Positions 27,009-35,715 of a DNA stretch of 64,000 nt are shown here, one piece after another. Origin of the DNA: Tsuneonella troitsensis. GTDB lineage: Bacteria; Pseudomonadota; Alphaproteobacteria; Sphingomonadales; Sphingomonadaceae. The stretch spans positions 124,001-188,000 of the forward strand of contig NZ_LMAU01000004.1 of the NCBI RefSeq assembly GCF_001441535.1. The letters run 5' to 3'. The notes under the pieces are model-generated. The model was not told where the DNA came from and made no database searches. It was given only the letters and a program-made list of their open reading frames with translations. A program made the translations under genes and the position numbers. Numbering within the stretch: the stretch's first letter is position 1; every line of letters starts with the position of its first letter.

Positions 27009-28691
27009 ATGAAACCGCTTCACATCCTTCCGCTGCTTCTTCTCGCTGGTGCGAGTCCCGCCGTCGCCGACACGCTGGTCGACAATATCCAGGGGGTATC
27101 GGTCGACCGGGACGGCAAGGTGACCCGCTTTACCGGTATCTGGATCGATGACGATGGGCGGGTGAAGGAACTGCTCGATCGCCGGGACAAGCGTCCCCAA
27201 GGCACGGATTTCGCTGTCGACGGCAAGGGAGCGTACGTCATCCCCGGCCTCGTCGATTCGCATCTTCACGTCATGGGCATCGGCTTCGGCGCGCTGACGC
27301 TCGACCTTTCGGGGACCAGGTCGCTGGCCGAAGCACAGGCAGCCATCCGGGACTACGCGGCGAAGAACCCCGATCGCAAATGGATCGTCGGACGCGGCTG
27401 GAACCAGGAAACGTGGGGCCTCGGGCGGTTTCCGACCGCAGCCGAACTCGATGCCGTAGTCGCCGACCGTCCCGTGTTGATGGAACGGGTGGACGGCCAC
27501 GCCCACTGGGCGAACAGCGCGGCACTGGCGGCGGCGGGAATTAACGCAACAACCGCCGACCCGGCGGGCGGGCGTATAGAACGGATCGCTGGCTCGCGCG
27601 CGCCGGCCGGGGTGCTGGTGGACAATGCGATGGGACTCATCGCATCGGCCGTCCCCGCACCTCGCCCTGACGACCGCGATCTTGCTCTCGCTAAGGCGCA
27701 GGAAATCCTCCTCGCCAACGGCATCACCGCAGCCGCCGACATGGGCACGACGATCGAGGACTGGCAGTCGATGCGCCGCGCAGGTGACGCTGGCTGGCTG
27801 CGCATGCGGATCATGGCCTATGCCGGCGGACCCGAAGCGATGGAACTTATAGGGGGCCCCGGCCCCTCCCCATGGCTTTACGAAGACAAGCTTCGGCTGA
27901 ACGGGGTGAAGCTCTACATGGACGGCGCGCTCGGTTCGCGCGGAGCCTGGCTCAAGGCGCCCTACGCGGACGATCCGCGAAACACGGGGCTGCCCATCGT
28001 CAGCGGCACGCAGTTGCGGAACATCATGAGCCGAGCCGCGCTCGACAAGTTCCAGGTCGCGGTCCACGCCATCGGCGACCGCGGCAATGCCGAAGTGCTC
28101 AGCGCGATCGAGGAACTCGGCGAAACATACAAGGGCGATCGCCGCTGGCGGATCGAACACGCGCAGGTCGTTGACCCCGCGGACATCGCGCGATTCGGCA
28201 AGAGCGGGACGATCGCATCGATGCAGCCGGTGCACCAGACCTCGGATCGGCTGATGGCCGAAGCGCGCCTGGGCCCGTCGCGCCTGGCGGGAGCATATGC
28301 CTGGCGCAGCATCGACAATGGCGGCTCGATGCTGGTCTTCGGAACCGACGCCCCGGTCGAATCGTCCGATCCGTTCGCGGGTCTGGCTGCGGCGATCAGC
28401 CGTACCGGCCCCGACGGCCAGCCCTTCGGCGGTTGGTTCCCCGGCGAAACGGTTAGCCGCGAAGCCGCCTTGGCCGCCTATACGGCTGCGGGCGCGTATG
28501 CGGGCTTCGGCGAATCGCGCTTCGGTGAGATCAAACCCGGCCTCCCGGCCGATTTTGTCGTGCTGGACCGTGATCCCTTGCTCGCAACGCCCGAAGATCT
28601 GCGTCGCAGCAAGGTCCTGCAAACTTGGGTAGGGGGTGAACGGGTGTACATGGCCGGCACCACGGCGGCATCGGCGCCTGTGGGCCGGTAA
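27009..28691 (+). CDS. exported amidohydrolase, YtcJ/NfdA type
   Basis: A 560-residue metal-dependent hydrolase of amidohydrolase family 3. It has a signal peptide (PLLLLAGASPAVADT, cleavage about residue 20). The metal motifs are VDSHLHVMG, the conserved KLYMDGALGSRGAWL strand, VAVHAIGDRGN, RIEHAQVV and FGTDAPVES. The C-terminal beta sandwich ends GLPADFVVLDRDPL. The substrate is unknown; related enzymes cleave N-substituted formamides or exoenzyme-type amides. It is longer than cytosolic relatives because of the leader. It stands alone. Confidence 0.88.
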   Translation: MKPLHILPLLLLAGASPAVADTLVDNIQGVSVDRDGKVTRFTGIWIDDDGRVKELLDRRDKRPQGTDFAVDGKGAYVIPGLVDSHLHVMGIGFGALTLDLSGTRSLAEAQAAIRDYAAKNPDRKWIVGRGWNQETWGLGRFPTAAELDAVVADRPVLMERVDGHAHWANSAALAAAGINATTADPAGGRIERIAGSRAPAGVLVDNAMGLIASAVPAPRPDDRDLALAKAQEILLANGITAAADMGTTIEDWQSMRRAGDAGWLRMRIMAYAGGPEAMELIGGPGPSPWLYEDKLRLNGVKLYMDGALGSRGAWLKAPYADDPRNTGLPIVSGTQLRNIMSRAALDKFQVAVHAIGDRGNAEVLSAIEELGETYKGDRRWRIEHAQVVDPADIARFGKSGTIASMQPVHQTSDRLMAEARLGPSRLAGAYAWRSIDNGGSMLVFGTDAPVESSDPFAGLAAAISRTGPDGQPFGGWFPGETVSREAALAAYTAAGAYAGFGESRFGEIKPGLPADFVVLDRDPLLATPEDLRRSKVLQTWVGGERVYMAGTTAASAPVGR

Positions 28692-28900
28692 GGCGATATT
28701 AACCTATCGCATGGCATTGCCGGTCGAAGGAAATCGGTCGCGACAATAATATCAATCGCTTGTGCTCAGGAACTCAATTCTAGTTACGTTGTTCGGGTGT
28801 AGCGGCTAAGGCTTTGACGCCCCAACCGTTGCCGAAAGGCATCTGTATGGTTTCAAAGGGCTCAATTGGCTGAAATTTTCGCATAATCCCGCCACAATCC

Positions 28901-28926
28901 GGGTTGCCTCTACGAAGGGGTTGCCT
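28901..28926 (+). promoter_or_regulatory. direct repeat GGGTTGCCT upstream of the 73-residue exported protein
   Basis: GGGTTGCCT occurs at 28901-28909 and again at 28918-28926, a 17-bp period, within the 280-base leader between the amidohydrolase and the small protein gene. It could be a regulator site or part of the promoter. Nothing else was recognised in this leader. Confidence 0.25.
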
Positions 28927-28971
28927 TAGGGGGGCGGGGACGAGATTGAAGAGATCCAGTCTTCGAGGAGA

Positions 28972-29193
28972 ATGAATATGAAGATCCGCAACCTTGCTGC
29001 CGCCGCCGCAGCTCTTACGCTTGTAGCGGCCCCGGCGGTCGCTCAGGCTGCTCCGCAGCGCACTGCCGGTCCTGCCGAAGAAGGCAGCGAGATGGGTGGT
29101 TCGTCGTGGATCCTCGCGATCCTGGCGTTCGCTGCCATCATCGGCGCGATCGTTATCGCGGTCGACGGCGACGACGATCCGGTCAGCCCGTAA
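28972..29193 (+). CDS. small exported membrane-anchored protein
   Basis: A 73-residue product with a signal peptide (ALTLVAAPAVAQA, cleavage about residue 26), a short polar stretch (APQRTAGPAEEGSEMGG) and one transmembrane helix (SSWILAILAFAAIIGAIVIAV, about 44-64), ending in acidic DGDDDPVSP. Two ATGs are possible (28972 and 28978). GAGGAG precedes the first. A perfect hairpin terminator follows 24 bases after the stop, so it is a single-gene transcript. Similar tiny proteins are common in sphingomonads; the function is unknown. Confidence 0.75.
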   Translation: MNMKIRNLAAAAAALTLVAAPAVAQAAPQRTAGPAEEGSEMGGSSWILAILAFAAIIGAIVIAVDGDDDPVSP

Positions 29194-29216
29194 GGCTCTG
29201 ACTTCCAGAATTAGAG

Positions 29217-29244
29217 AAACGGGGCCTGCGGGCCCCGTTTTTTT
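29217..29244 (+). terminator. strong intrinsic terminator
   Basis: A perfect 10-bp stem (29217-29226 with 29231-29240) closes the tetraloop TGCG and runs into a T-tract. It terminates the 73-residue gene. Confidence 0.9.
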
Positions 29245-29321
29245 ATGTGCGGTCCACGTGACTTCGTCCGTCCGCGCGATCTCTTGTTGGCAAGTCGGGA
29301 ACGCGCGGTAAGGACAACGCC

Positions 29322-29774
29322 ATGAATTCGTTCGGCGGCCAGTTCGACGCGACGCAACTTTCCAGGTGGATCCTGACCCGGGCCCACCCCGGTTGGCTGG
29401 GTCTTGCCTACCGGGATCACGGGCCCGACTGGTGCGAACTGGAATTGCCATGGCGGCCCGATCTCATCGGCGACGAGGCCCAGCCCGTCCTGGCCTCCGG
29501 GCCGATCATCAGCCTGCTGGACATGGCTGCGGGGATGGCGATCTGGGTTGCCAACGGCGAGTTCAAGCCGGTTGCGACCCTCGACCTTCGCGTCGACTAC
29601 CTTCGGCCCTCGCGAGCGCATTCCTCTGTGATCGGACGCGTCACCTGCTACCGCCGCACCCGTTCCGCCGCCTTCGTTCGCGGCAGCGCGCACGATGGCG
29701 ATCCTTCCGATCCGGTGGCGGAAATGACGGGCGTGTTCATGACGCTCGATCCTGCCCGCATGGTTGCGGCGTGA
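29322..29774 (+). CDS. PaaI-family hotdog thioesterase (first of a pair)
   Basis: A 150-residue acyl-CoA thioesterase-like protein. The hotdog core shows the long helix with ISLLDMAAGMAIWVANGEF, then TLDLRVDYLRPSRAHSSVIGRVTCYRR, typical of the 4HBT/PaaI group. The conserved Asp in LLDMA would be the catalytic acid. The GTGA overlap with the next gene, a paralogue, suggests that the two form a heteromeric or tandem pair acting on related acyl-CoAs. The substrate is unknown. Confidence 0.85.
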   Translation: MNSFGGQFDATQLSRWILTRAHPGWLGLAYRDHGPDWCELELPWRPDLIGDEAQPVLASGPIISLLDMAAGMAIWVANGEFKPVATLDLRVDYLRPSRAHSSVIGRVTCYRRTRSAAFVRGSAHDGDPSDPVAEMTGVFMTLDPARMVAA

Positions 29775-30166
29775 CCGATTATCTCACCGCTTACGCCCGT
29801 TCGCTGGGAATAGTCGTGGCCGGGCAAGAGGGCGGTATGCCGCCGCTTCTGGCGCTGGAGTTTCGGCATGATCTCGAGGGCCGTCCGGGAGCCTGGCATG
29901 GCGGCGCCATTGCCGGTCTGCTCGAAACAGCGGGATATGCGGCGCTACGAAGCGCGCTGGTCGAAGCGGGGCGCGCGCCGCTGCTGAAGCCGATCAACGT
30001 GACGGTCCAGTATCTTTCCACTGGGCGCACGCGAACCAGCTTCGCGCGCGGCAGGATCGTTCGCCTGGGTCGGCGCAACGCCAATCTGTCGGTCGAGGCG
30101 TGGCAGGACGATCCAAACCGCCCCATCGCCAGCGCGGTGATGAACGTGCTGATGATCGACGACTGA
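29771..30166 (+). CDS. PaaI-family hotdog thioesterase (second of a pair)
   Basis: A 131-residue hotdog protein starting at a GTG that overlaps the stop of the preceding thioesterase. The signature is EGRPGAWHGGAIAGLLETAGYAAL, where HGG and the glutamate of LLE align with PaaI catalytic residues. KPINVTVQYLSTGRTRTSFARGRIVR follows as the central strand. It has a stronger active-site match than its neighbour, so this may be the catalytic member. It ends four bases before the convergent penicillin-binding protein gene. Confidence 0.87.
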   Translation: MTDYLTAYARSLGIVVAGQEGGMPPLLALEFRHDLEGRPGAWHGGAIAGLLETAGYAALRSALVEAGRAPLLKPINVTVQYLSTGRTRTSFARGRIVRLGRRNANLSVEAWQDDPNRPIASAVMNVLMIDD

Positions 30167-30170
30167 CCCG

Positions 30171-32315
30171 CTAACGCGGCGCCGAATTCGGCGGTTGGTC
30201 AGGCGGCGGCTGAGATGCCTGCCCCGGCTCGATCCGCACACCATCGCGATCGACCCGCAGATCGAGCGGCACGCCTTCTATATCCGTCGACACGGTCACG
30301 CCCTCTCCGCCGATCCGCACGCGCGAGCCGCGCCCGTCGATCGGAAACTCGGCGTCGGGGATCGAGCCGGGATCGGGCACGTCCATAGGTTCGACCGGGG
30401 TTCCGGGATCGTCCTGAACATCGGGAGCCGGCGCAGGGCGATTCGCAGCTCCGCCCAGCGCCTGAACCATGAAGTTTCGCCAAATGCGTGCGGGAACGCT
30501 GCCCCCGGTGATTCCGCCGAGCGGCGTGTTGTCGTCGTTGCCCACCCAGACGCCGACGACAAGATCGCCCGCGTAGCCGACGAACAACGCGTCGCGGTAG
30601 TCCTGACTGGTGCCGGTCTTCCCGTAGTTCGGGACCGAAAGCGATGCCGCCCGCCCAGTTCCGCGGTTGATGGCCGAACGCAGCATCTGCTCGATCTCGC
30701 CATGCGTCCGGCCGGACAGGCGATCGCGATTGCTCCAGTCCCACGCTTGGGCCAGCCAGCCGCGGTCCGGCTGCGCGAAGGCACGGGGAATCACCGGAAA
30801 GTCGTTCGCCGCGACCCCGGCATAGGCCGAGGTCAGTTCCAGCAGGGTCATCGTCGACGTGCCCAGCGCGAGGCTCGGGTCGCCCTCGGCCATCGGCGAG
30901 GTGACCCCAAGATCGCGCGCCGTTGCAATGACTTTTTCGCTGCCGACCGTCTGGAGCAGGCGCACGGCGGCTACGTTGCTCGACCGGGCAAAGGCATCTT
31001 CCAGCGTGATGCTCTCGGAATAGTTGCCTTGTGCGTTCTTGGGCCGATAGCCACCCGTGGTGATCGGGCGATTGTCGATCCGGTCCCCCGGCTCCATTCC
31101 CTCCCGAAGCGCGGCCAGCCAGACGAACAGCTTGAACGTGGAACCCGGCTGGCGGCGCGCCTGGGTCGCGCGGTTGAACGGCGACTTGGCGTAATCCTTG
31201 CCGCCGATCATCGCGACGACCTCGCCGTTGGGACGCATCGCGACGAGCGCGACCTGCGCGCCGCCCGGAACGCGCGAGGTCGCCCGCCGGGCGATAGCCT
31301 GCAGTCGCGAATCGAGCGTGGTGGTCAAAGTCTGCCCGCCATAGCCAGCCTCGGCCAACCGTCTGCCCTGCGGTAGCGCCCAGTCGGCGAAATAGGTGCC
31401 CGTCGGCAGGCTCGGCGCGGGGCGAACGTCGAGCCGCGGTGGGCGCATGGCAGCAGCTTCCGCAGGTGTCAGGTATCCGGCATCGACCATCGCCGCCTTG
31501 ACCATCGCCATCCTGCGCGCCGCGCGGTCATAGTGCTTGGTGGGCGCGAATCGAGATGGCGCTTGGACAAGTCCTGCGAGCATCGCGGCCTGCTCGGGTC
31601 GCAGGCGTTCGGGCTGGCGGTAGAAGTAGTGCAGGCTTGCGGCCCGCAGGCCGTAGACGTTGTCTCCGAAATAGGCGTTCGACAGGTACCGTTCGAGTAC
31701 CTCGTCCTTCGTCAGCCATGCTTCCAGCCAGAACGCGATCAGCATCTCGCGCGCCTTGCGGGTCAGTGTCTGTTCGGGCGTCAGGAACGTGAACTTGGCG
31801 AGTTGCTGGGTAATTGTCGATCCGCCGCCCACGCCCGTGAAAGCCGCTCGCGCAATGCCCCGCGGGTCGATGCCCCAGTGGGTATAGAAACGCCGGTCCT
31901 CGATGGCGAGGAAGGCCTCCACGACATGCGGCGGCAGCTTGGAAACCACCACCGGTTCGTCGATCACCGCGCCGTTTCGGGCAATCGGTGTTCCGTCGCT
32001 TGCCAGCAGCGTGAGCTGGGGTGGCGCGATCGGCTCGAGTGATTTGGATAGGGGAGCCGTGACGGCGAGCCATGCAACCACCAGCATGAAAATGCCCAGC
32101 AGCGCAGCGACACCACGAACGATCCACCAGCGCTTGCGGCGACCGAACCATGTTCGCTTGCCCGGGGTCTCGTCGCCGAGACGTCGGTCCCAGTCCTCGA
32201 ACCGGTCGGCAACCGACGGTTCATCGCCATAAGCCTCGTGCAGCGCGAAGTAGCCCCCGTGAGGGCCTGGCTGCTCGATCGGTTTACGGCGAGACCAGAG
32301 ATCGCGCGGCGACAT
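30171..32315 (-). CDS. class A penicillin-binding protein (PBP1A-like)
   Basis: A 714-residue bifunctional peptidoglycan synthase. A cytoplasmic tail is followed by one membrane helix (IVRGVAALLGIFMLVVAWLAV, about 67-87). The GT51 glycosyltransferase domain has the catalytic glutamate in AIEDRRFYTHWGID and the GGSTITQQLAKF motif. The transpeptidase domain has SxxK in QPGSTFKLF, SSN in ARSSNVAAV and KTGTS. The C-terminal 90 residues are proline/acid-rich and unlike the core. It polymerises and cross-links peptidoglycan in the periplasm. It lies 33 bases after cobS on the same strand. Confidence 0.93.
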   Translation of the reverse strand: MSPRDLWSRRKPIEQPGPHGGYFALHEAYGDEPSVADRFEDWDRRLGDETPGKRTWFGRRKRWWIVRGVAALLGIFMLVVAWLAVTAPLSKSLEPIAPPQLTLLASDGTPIARNGAVIDEPVVVSKLPPHVVEAFLAIEDRRFYTHWGIDPRGIARAAFTGVGGGSTITQQLAKFTFLTPEQTLTRKAREMLIAFWLEAWLTKDEVLERYLSNAYFGDNVYGLRAASLHYFYRQPERLRPEQAAMLAGLVQAPSRFAPTKHYDRAARRMAMVKAAMVDAGYLTPAEAAAMRPPRLDVRPAPSLPTGTYFADWALPQGRRLAEAGYGGQTLTTTLDSRLQAIARRATSRVPGGAQVALVAMRPNGEVVAMIGGKDYAKSPFNRATQARRQPGSTFKLFVWLAALREGMEPGDRIDNRPITTGGYRPKNAQGNYSESITLEDAFARSSNVAAVRLLQTVGSEKVIATARDLGVTSPMAEGDPSLALGTSTMTLLELTSAYAGVAANDFPVIPRAFAQPDRGWLAQAWDWSNRDRLSGRTHGEIEQMLRSAINRGTGRAASLSVPNYGKTGTSQDYRDALFVGYAGDLVVGVWVGNDDNTPLGGITGGSVPARIWRNFMVQALGGAANRPAPAPDVQDDPGTPVEPMDVPDPGSIPDAEFPIDGRGSRVRIGGEGVTVSTDIEGVPLDLRVDRDGVRIEPGQASQPPPDQPPNSAPR

Positions 32316-32348
32316 CGCTAGTGTATTAGCAGGTCAATACAGCCTTGG

Positions 32349-33338
32349 CTAGTTCTTGCCGATGACGCTTTCGGGAAGGTCGACCCCGAAAACGCGCTGA
32401 TAGTACTCGGCAACCAGTACCCTCTCGGCCTCGTCGCACTTGTTGAGGAAGGTCAGCCTGAAGGCGAAGCCCACGTCGCCGAAGATCGCCGCGTTCTGTG
32501 CCCAGGTGATGACGGTGCGCGGGCTCATGACGGTAGAGATGTCGCCGCCGATGAAGCCTTGCCGGGTCAGATCGGCGACCTTGACCATGTCGGCCACGAC
32601 CTTGGGGTCGGTCTCAGGGCTCTTGGCCGACACGATCGATTGCTCGGTGTCGGCGGGCAGGTAATTGAGCGCCACGACCAAGTTCCAGCGGTCCATCTGG
32701 CCTTGGTTGATGGCCTGTGTGCCGTGATAAAGCCCGCTGGTATCTCCGAGGCCCACGGTGTTGGCGGTGGCGAACAGGCGGAAGTGCGGATCGGGCCGGA
32801 TCACCCGGTTCTGATCTAGCAAGGTCAGCTTGCCCTGCTGTTCGAGCACGCGCTGGATCACAAACATCACGTCAGGGCGGCCCGCGTCGTATTCGTCGAA
32901 CACCAGCGCCACGGGGTGCTGAAGCGCCCACGGCAACAGGCCTTCGCGAAACTCGGTCACCTGCAGCCCGTCGCGCAGCACGATCGCGTCGCGCCCGACC
33001 AGGTCGATACGGCTAATGTGGGCATCGAGGTTGATGCGGATGCACGGCCAGTTGAGTCGCGCCGCCACCTGCTCGATGTGGGTCGACTTGCCAGTGCCGT
33101 GATAGCCCTGGACCATCACGCGCCGGTCGAACGCGAAACCGGCGAGAATGGCGAGGGTCGTGTCCGGGTCGAAGACGTAACCTTCGTCGATATCGGGAAC
33201 GCGCGAGTCCGCTTTCGAGAAAGCGGGTACCTGCCAATCGACGTTCACGCCGAACACCTCGCGCGCGTTGACGGTGGTGTCTGGCGCAGCAAGCACTGTG
33301 CGCTGGTTGGTCTCGAGTGCGTCGGTCATGTCGTTCAT
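32349..33338 (-). CDS. cobS: cobaltochelatase subunit CobS (MoxR-type AAA ATPase)
   Basis: A 329-residue AAA+ ATPase. Walker A is GYHGTGKST, Walker B is [10 protein letters not shown], and sensor 1 lies in [14 protein letters not shown]. In aerobic cobalamin synthesis CobS works with CobT and CobN to insert cobalt into hydrogenobyrinate diamide. Here cobT does not follow: the next gene is a penicillin-binding protein, and neither cobT nor cobN is in the window. [11 protein letters not shown] at 33338 was chosen as start; MTDALETN at 33329 is equally possible. It is divergent from the TetR gene. Confidence 0.9.
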   Translation of the reverse strand: MNDMTDALETNQRTVLAAPDTTVNAREVFGVNVDWQVPAFSKADSRVPDIDEGYVFDPDTTLAILAGFAFDRRVMVQGYHGTGKSTHIEQVAARLNWPCIRINLDAHISRIDLVGRDAIVLRDGLQVTEFREGLLPWALQHPVALVFDEYDAGRPDVMFVIQRVLEQQGKLTLLDQNRVIRPDPHFRLFATANTVGLGDTSGLYHGTQAINQGQMDRWNLVVALNYLPADTEQSIVSAKSPETDPKVVADMVKVADLTRQGFIGGDISTVMSPRTVITWAQNAAIFGDVGFAFRLTFLNKCDEAERVLVAEYYQRVFGVDLPESVIGKN

Positions 33339-33430
33339 CGCGCGCGGCGTAGACGCGTGCGCGAGGGGCCGCAACGCTAATTAGACTTGGCGTCGCAGTA
33401 GCGCGGCGACGGTCAGGTTAGCTGGGCCAA

Positions 33431-33487
33431 GCCTACCCATAGGTAGGCGAGTCGATTGACTACTCTTGACAAAACCTACTAGTAGGT
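33431..33487. promoter_or_regulatory. two palindromic operators in the cobS-tetR divergent region
   Basis: GCCTACC-N4-GGTAGGC (33431-33448) and ACCTACTAGTAGGT (33474-33487, perfect 14-bp palindrome) share the CCTAC/GTAGG core and are centred 41 bp apart. A TTGACA lies between them at 33466-33471. The second site abuts the start codon of the TetR gene. This is the layout of an autoregulated TetR operator. Confidence 0.65.
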
Positions 33488-33493
33488 AGGTTC

Positions 33494-34063
33494 ATGAAAA
33501 CATCCCGCCATCGCCTGCTCGAGATCGGCAGGGAAATCGTTTGCAAGCAAGGGTTTGGCGGCCTGAGTTTTGGCGCACTGGCGCTACGCGCGGGAATTCG
33601 CAAGGCCAGCGTCCACCACCATTTTCCTGCCAAGGCCGATTTCGGCGCAGCCTTGATTGCACTCGAAACCGAAGCACTGACAAGCGCTCTTGCCGCGGCG
33701 GAAGGGGACACGCGCCGTGGTTATCTGGCGATGAGGGAGTTCCTGCGGGAAAGGCGCGAGCAGTCGGGGGGAGGCACGGCACTCGATCTTCTCACTTCCC
33801 TGTCCGCCGATGCGCCGACGCTCGAAAAGGAATCCCGGACCGCTTTGGCCAGTGCCCGCGAACTGGTCGTGCGGCGGATCGCGGCGATCCTCCAGACGGG
33901 AAGACGCGACCGGACGATCGCCGTGGCCGGGGACATCGAGGAAGAAGCCCGCGCGGTCTTGTCGCAGGTGGAAGGCGCGCAGATCGCCGCGCGCGCGGCT
34001 GGCGACATCGCCGTGTTCGACCGTACGTTGGCCACGCTGGAGAAGCGCACGGCCGCCCACTGA
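33494..34063 (+). CDS. TetR/AcrR-family transcriptional regulator
   Basis: A 189-residue regulator. The N-terminal HTH is LLEIGREIVCKQGFGGLSFGALALRAGIRKASVHHHFPAKADF, about residues 9-52. A helical ligand-binding domain follows, of the TetR_C type seen with YcdC/AcuR-like proteins. The ligand is unknown. Two palindromes sharing CCTAC arms lie just upstream, so it probably represses itself and perhaps cobS. The DUF2236 oxygenase follows 20 bases after its stop and is the likely co-regulated target. Confidence 0.88.
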   Translation: MKTSRHRLLEIGREIVCKQGFGGLSFGALALRAGIRKASVHHHFPAKADFGAALIALETEALTSALAAAEGDTRRGYLAMREFLRERREQSGGGTALDLLTSLSADAPTLEKESRTALASARELVVRRIAAILQTGRRDRTIAVAGDIEEEARAVLSQVEGAQIAARAAGDIAVFDRTLATLEKRTAAH

Positions 34064-34083
34064 CGCATCGGGCACAATGCGCT

Positions 34084-34941
34084 ATGCCCTTCGCGATGCT
34101 GCCACCCTCGCCCGCCGAACTCGTCCGCCGCCGCATCGTCGGCAAGGTGCGCGCGACGTTCAACGACGTGGCGGCAGGCCAGCAGCCGGTGGCGATCAGC
34201 GACGATGCATTGTTCGAACGCGATTCTCCCATTCGCATGGTCCATTCGGGCGTCGTGTCGATGATGGTAGGCGGCATCCGCTCGCTGCTGTTGCAGATGC
34301 TCCATCCGCATGCGCTCCAGGGCGTGCTCGACCACTCCGATTTCCGTGCGGACATGCATGGCCGGCTTCGCCGCACGGCCCGCTTCATCGCCCTGACAAC
34401 CTTTGCCCATCGCGACGCAGCGATGACGGCAATCGACCGCGTCAATCGCATCCATACACGCGTGACCGGCACACTGCCCGATGGAACGACGTATTCCGCG
34501 ACAAATCCGCGCACCCTGGCGTGGGTGCACGTGACCGAGGCGTCGAGCTTCCTCGAAGCCTATCTCGCGTACGTCCGCCCGGCGATGCCGCTGGCCGAGC
34601 AAGACGCGTATTTCCGGCAGTTTGCGACGATCGCCCGCGCGCTCGGAGCCGACCCCGTGCCCGAGACCCGCGCCGAGGCCGAGGCGCTCATGCTCGATCT
34701 GCGCGGCGACCTGGTCCCTAGCGAGGCGGCCCGCGAGGTCGCCCGCCTGGTGCTCTCGCAACGACCGGATGGCACGCCGGTCGCGATCCAGCGCGCGCTG
34801 GGCACTTCGGCAGTCGATCTACTACCGGCTTACGCCCGCACCATGCTGGACCTCCAGCGTCCGGGAGCGACAGCCCTGCCCGCGCGGTTGGCAACACGGA
34901 CCATGTCCGAAGGACTGCGCTGGGCGTTCCGCCAGCGATAG
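34084..34941 (+). CDS. oxygenase MpaB family protein (DUF2236)
   Basis: A 285-residue helical protein of the MpaB/Lcp-like oxygenase family (DUF2236). The family pattern is present: GGIRSLLLQMLHPHALQGVLDHSDF, then RTARFIALTTFAHRDAAMTAIDRVNRIHTRVTG and LAWVHVTEASSFLEAYLAY, with the histidines that bind a b-type haem in latex-clearing protein relatives. The true reaction of most members is unknown. It is co-directional with the TetR gene. Its end is nine bases from the convergent HxlR gene. Confidence 0.82.
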   Translation: MPFAMLPPSPAELVRRRIVGKVRATFNDVAAGQQPVAISDDALFERDSPIRMVHSGVVSMMVGGIRSLLLQMLHPHALQGVLDHSDFRADMHGRLRRTARFIALTTFAHRDAAMTAIDRVNRIHTRVTGTLPDGTTYSATNPRTLAWVHVTEASSFLEAYLAYVRPAMPLAEQDAYFRQFATIARALGADPVPETRAEAEALMLDLRGDLVPSEAAREVARLVLSQRPDGTPVAIQRALGTSAVDLLPAYARTMLDLQRPGATALPARLATRTMSEGLRWAFRQR

Positions 34942-34950
34942 AGGTGGACG

Positions 34951-35643
34951 TCAGGTCAGCGGCGGAGGAAGGCTGAACATCGCGACGTAGCGCATGGCGA
35001 GATCGCGGTCCCCTTCGATCACAAGGCCCGCCTCCCGTTCGAGATCAGCCCAGGGCACACCGGCGTAGATTCCGCCCGCGATAATCGCCGCGTCGTTCGC
35101 AAGAAAGACCGCATCCGCGCCCTGCACGTCGCCCCGCCGGATTGGCAGTCCGCCGGGCCCCGGTTCAGCAACGAATCTCTCTTCACCGATGACGAAGCCG
35201 ACTCGCCCGCGCAGCCCCGGTAACATCGCTCTATCCACCATGGCCCGCATCGACAGCATCAGCGAGGCGGCAGACAGCGGCAACGTGGGATCGTGCGCGC
35301 TCGACTGCGCTGCCCACCGCCCAGCTTCCTGGATCAGCGGTTCTGCCGCGTATCCGAACGCGGTGAGTTCATAGACCTGCGCGCTGGCTGGCGGCGGAAG
35401 ACGGCGGCGAACGAGCACACCCGATTGCTCGAGCGATTCCAGACGCTCGGTCAACACCTTGGCCGAAATTCCGGGCAGGTTGGCGCGGATGTCGGAAAAG
35501 CGCCTTCCTCCAAACATAAGCTCGCGCACGATTAGCAGCGACCAACGTTCGCCGATCAGTTCCATCGCGAACGCCGTGCCGCACGCGTCGCCATACCAGC
35601 GACCATGTTGCTGGGAGCTTGAAGTTTCTTTTGGTAACTTCAT
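34951..35643 (-). CDS. HxlR-family winged-helix regulator with extra C-terminal domain
   Basis: A 230-residue protein. The HxlR domain occupies about residues 15-105: CGTAFAMELIGERWSLLIVRELMFGGRRFSDIRANLPGISAKVLTERLESLEQSGVLVRR. C20 before the first helix is a candidate redox or electrophile sensor, as in other HxlR-type regulators. A further roughly 120-residue domain, SCP2-like in position and pattern, follows. It is divergent from a nine-gene operon of VOC, GST and reductase genes, its obvious target. Its start codon sits between two copies of a repeated operator-like sequence. Confidence 0.88.
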   Translation of the reverse strand: MKLPKETSSSQQHGRWYGDACGTAFAMELIGERWSLLIVRELMFGGRRFSDIRANLPGISAKVLTERLESLEQSGVLVRRRLPPPASAQVYELTAFGYAAEPLIQEAGRWAAQSSAHDPTLPLSAASLMLSMRAMVDRAMLPGLRGRVGFVIGEERFVAEPGPGGLPIRRGDVQGADAVFLANDAAIIAGGIYAGVPWADLEREAGLVIEGDRDLAMRYVAMFSLPPPLT

Positions 35644-35662
35644 AGTTGCTTTTGGTAACCTT
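35623..35662. promoter_or_regulatory. tandem operator repeats around the HxlR start codon
   Basis: On the minus strand GTTACCAAAAGCAACT and GTTACCAAAAGAAACT (15 of 16 identical) are spaced 21 bp apart, two helical turns. One lies just before and the other just inside the HxlR coding start. Each is itself a loose inverted repeat (GTTACC with GCAAC or GAAAC). They lie in the divergent promoter region of the detox operon. Confidence 0.65.
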
Positions 35663-35715
35663 GCGTGAGAACAATGGCAAGTTCGATTCGCGGCCTTTGG
35701 AGAGGAGTGCCCGCC

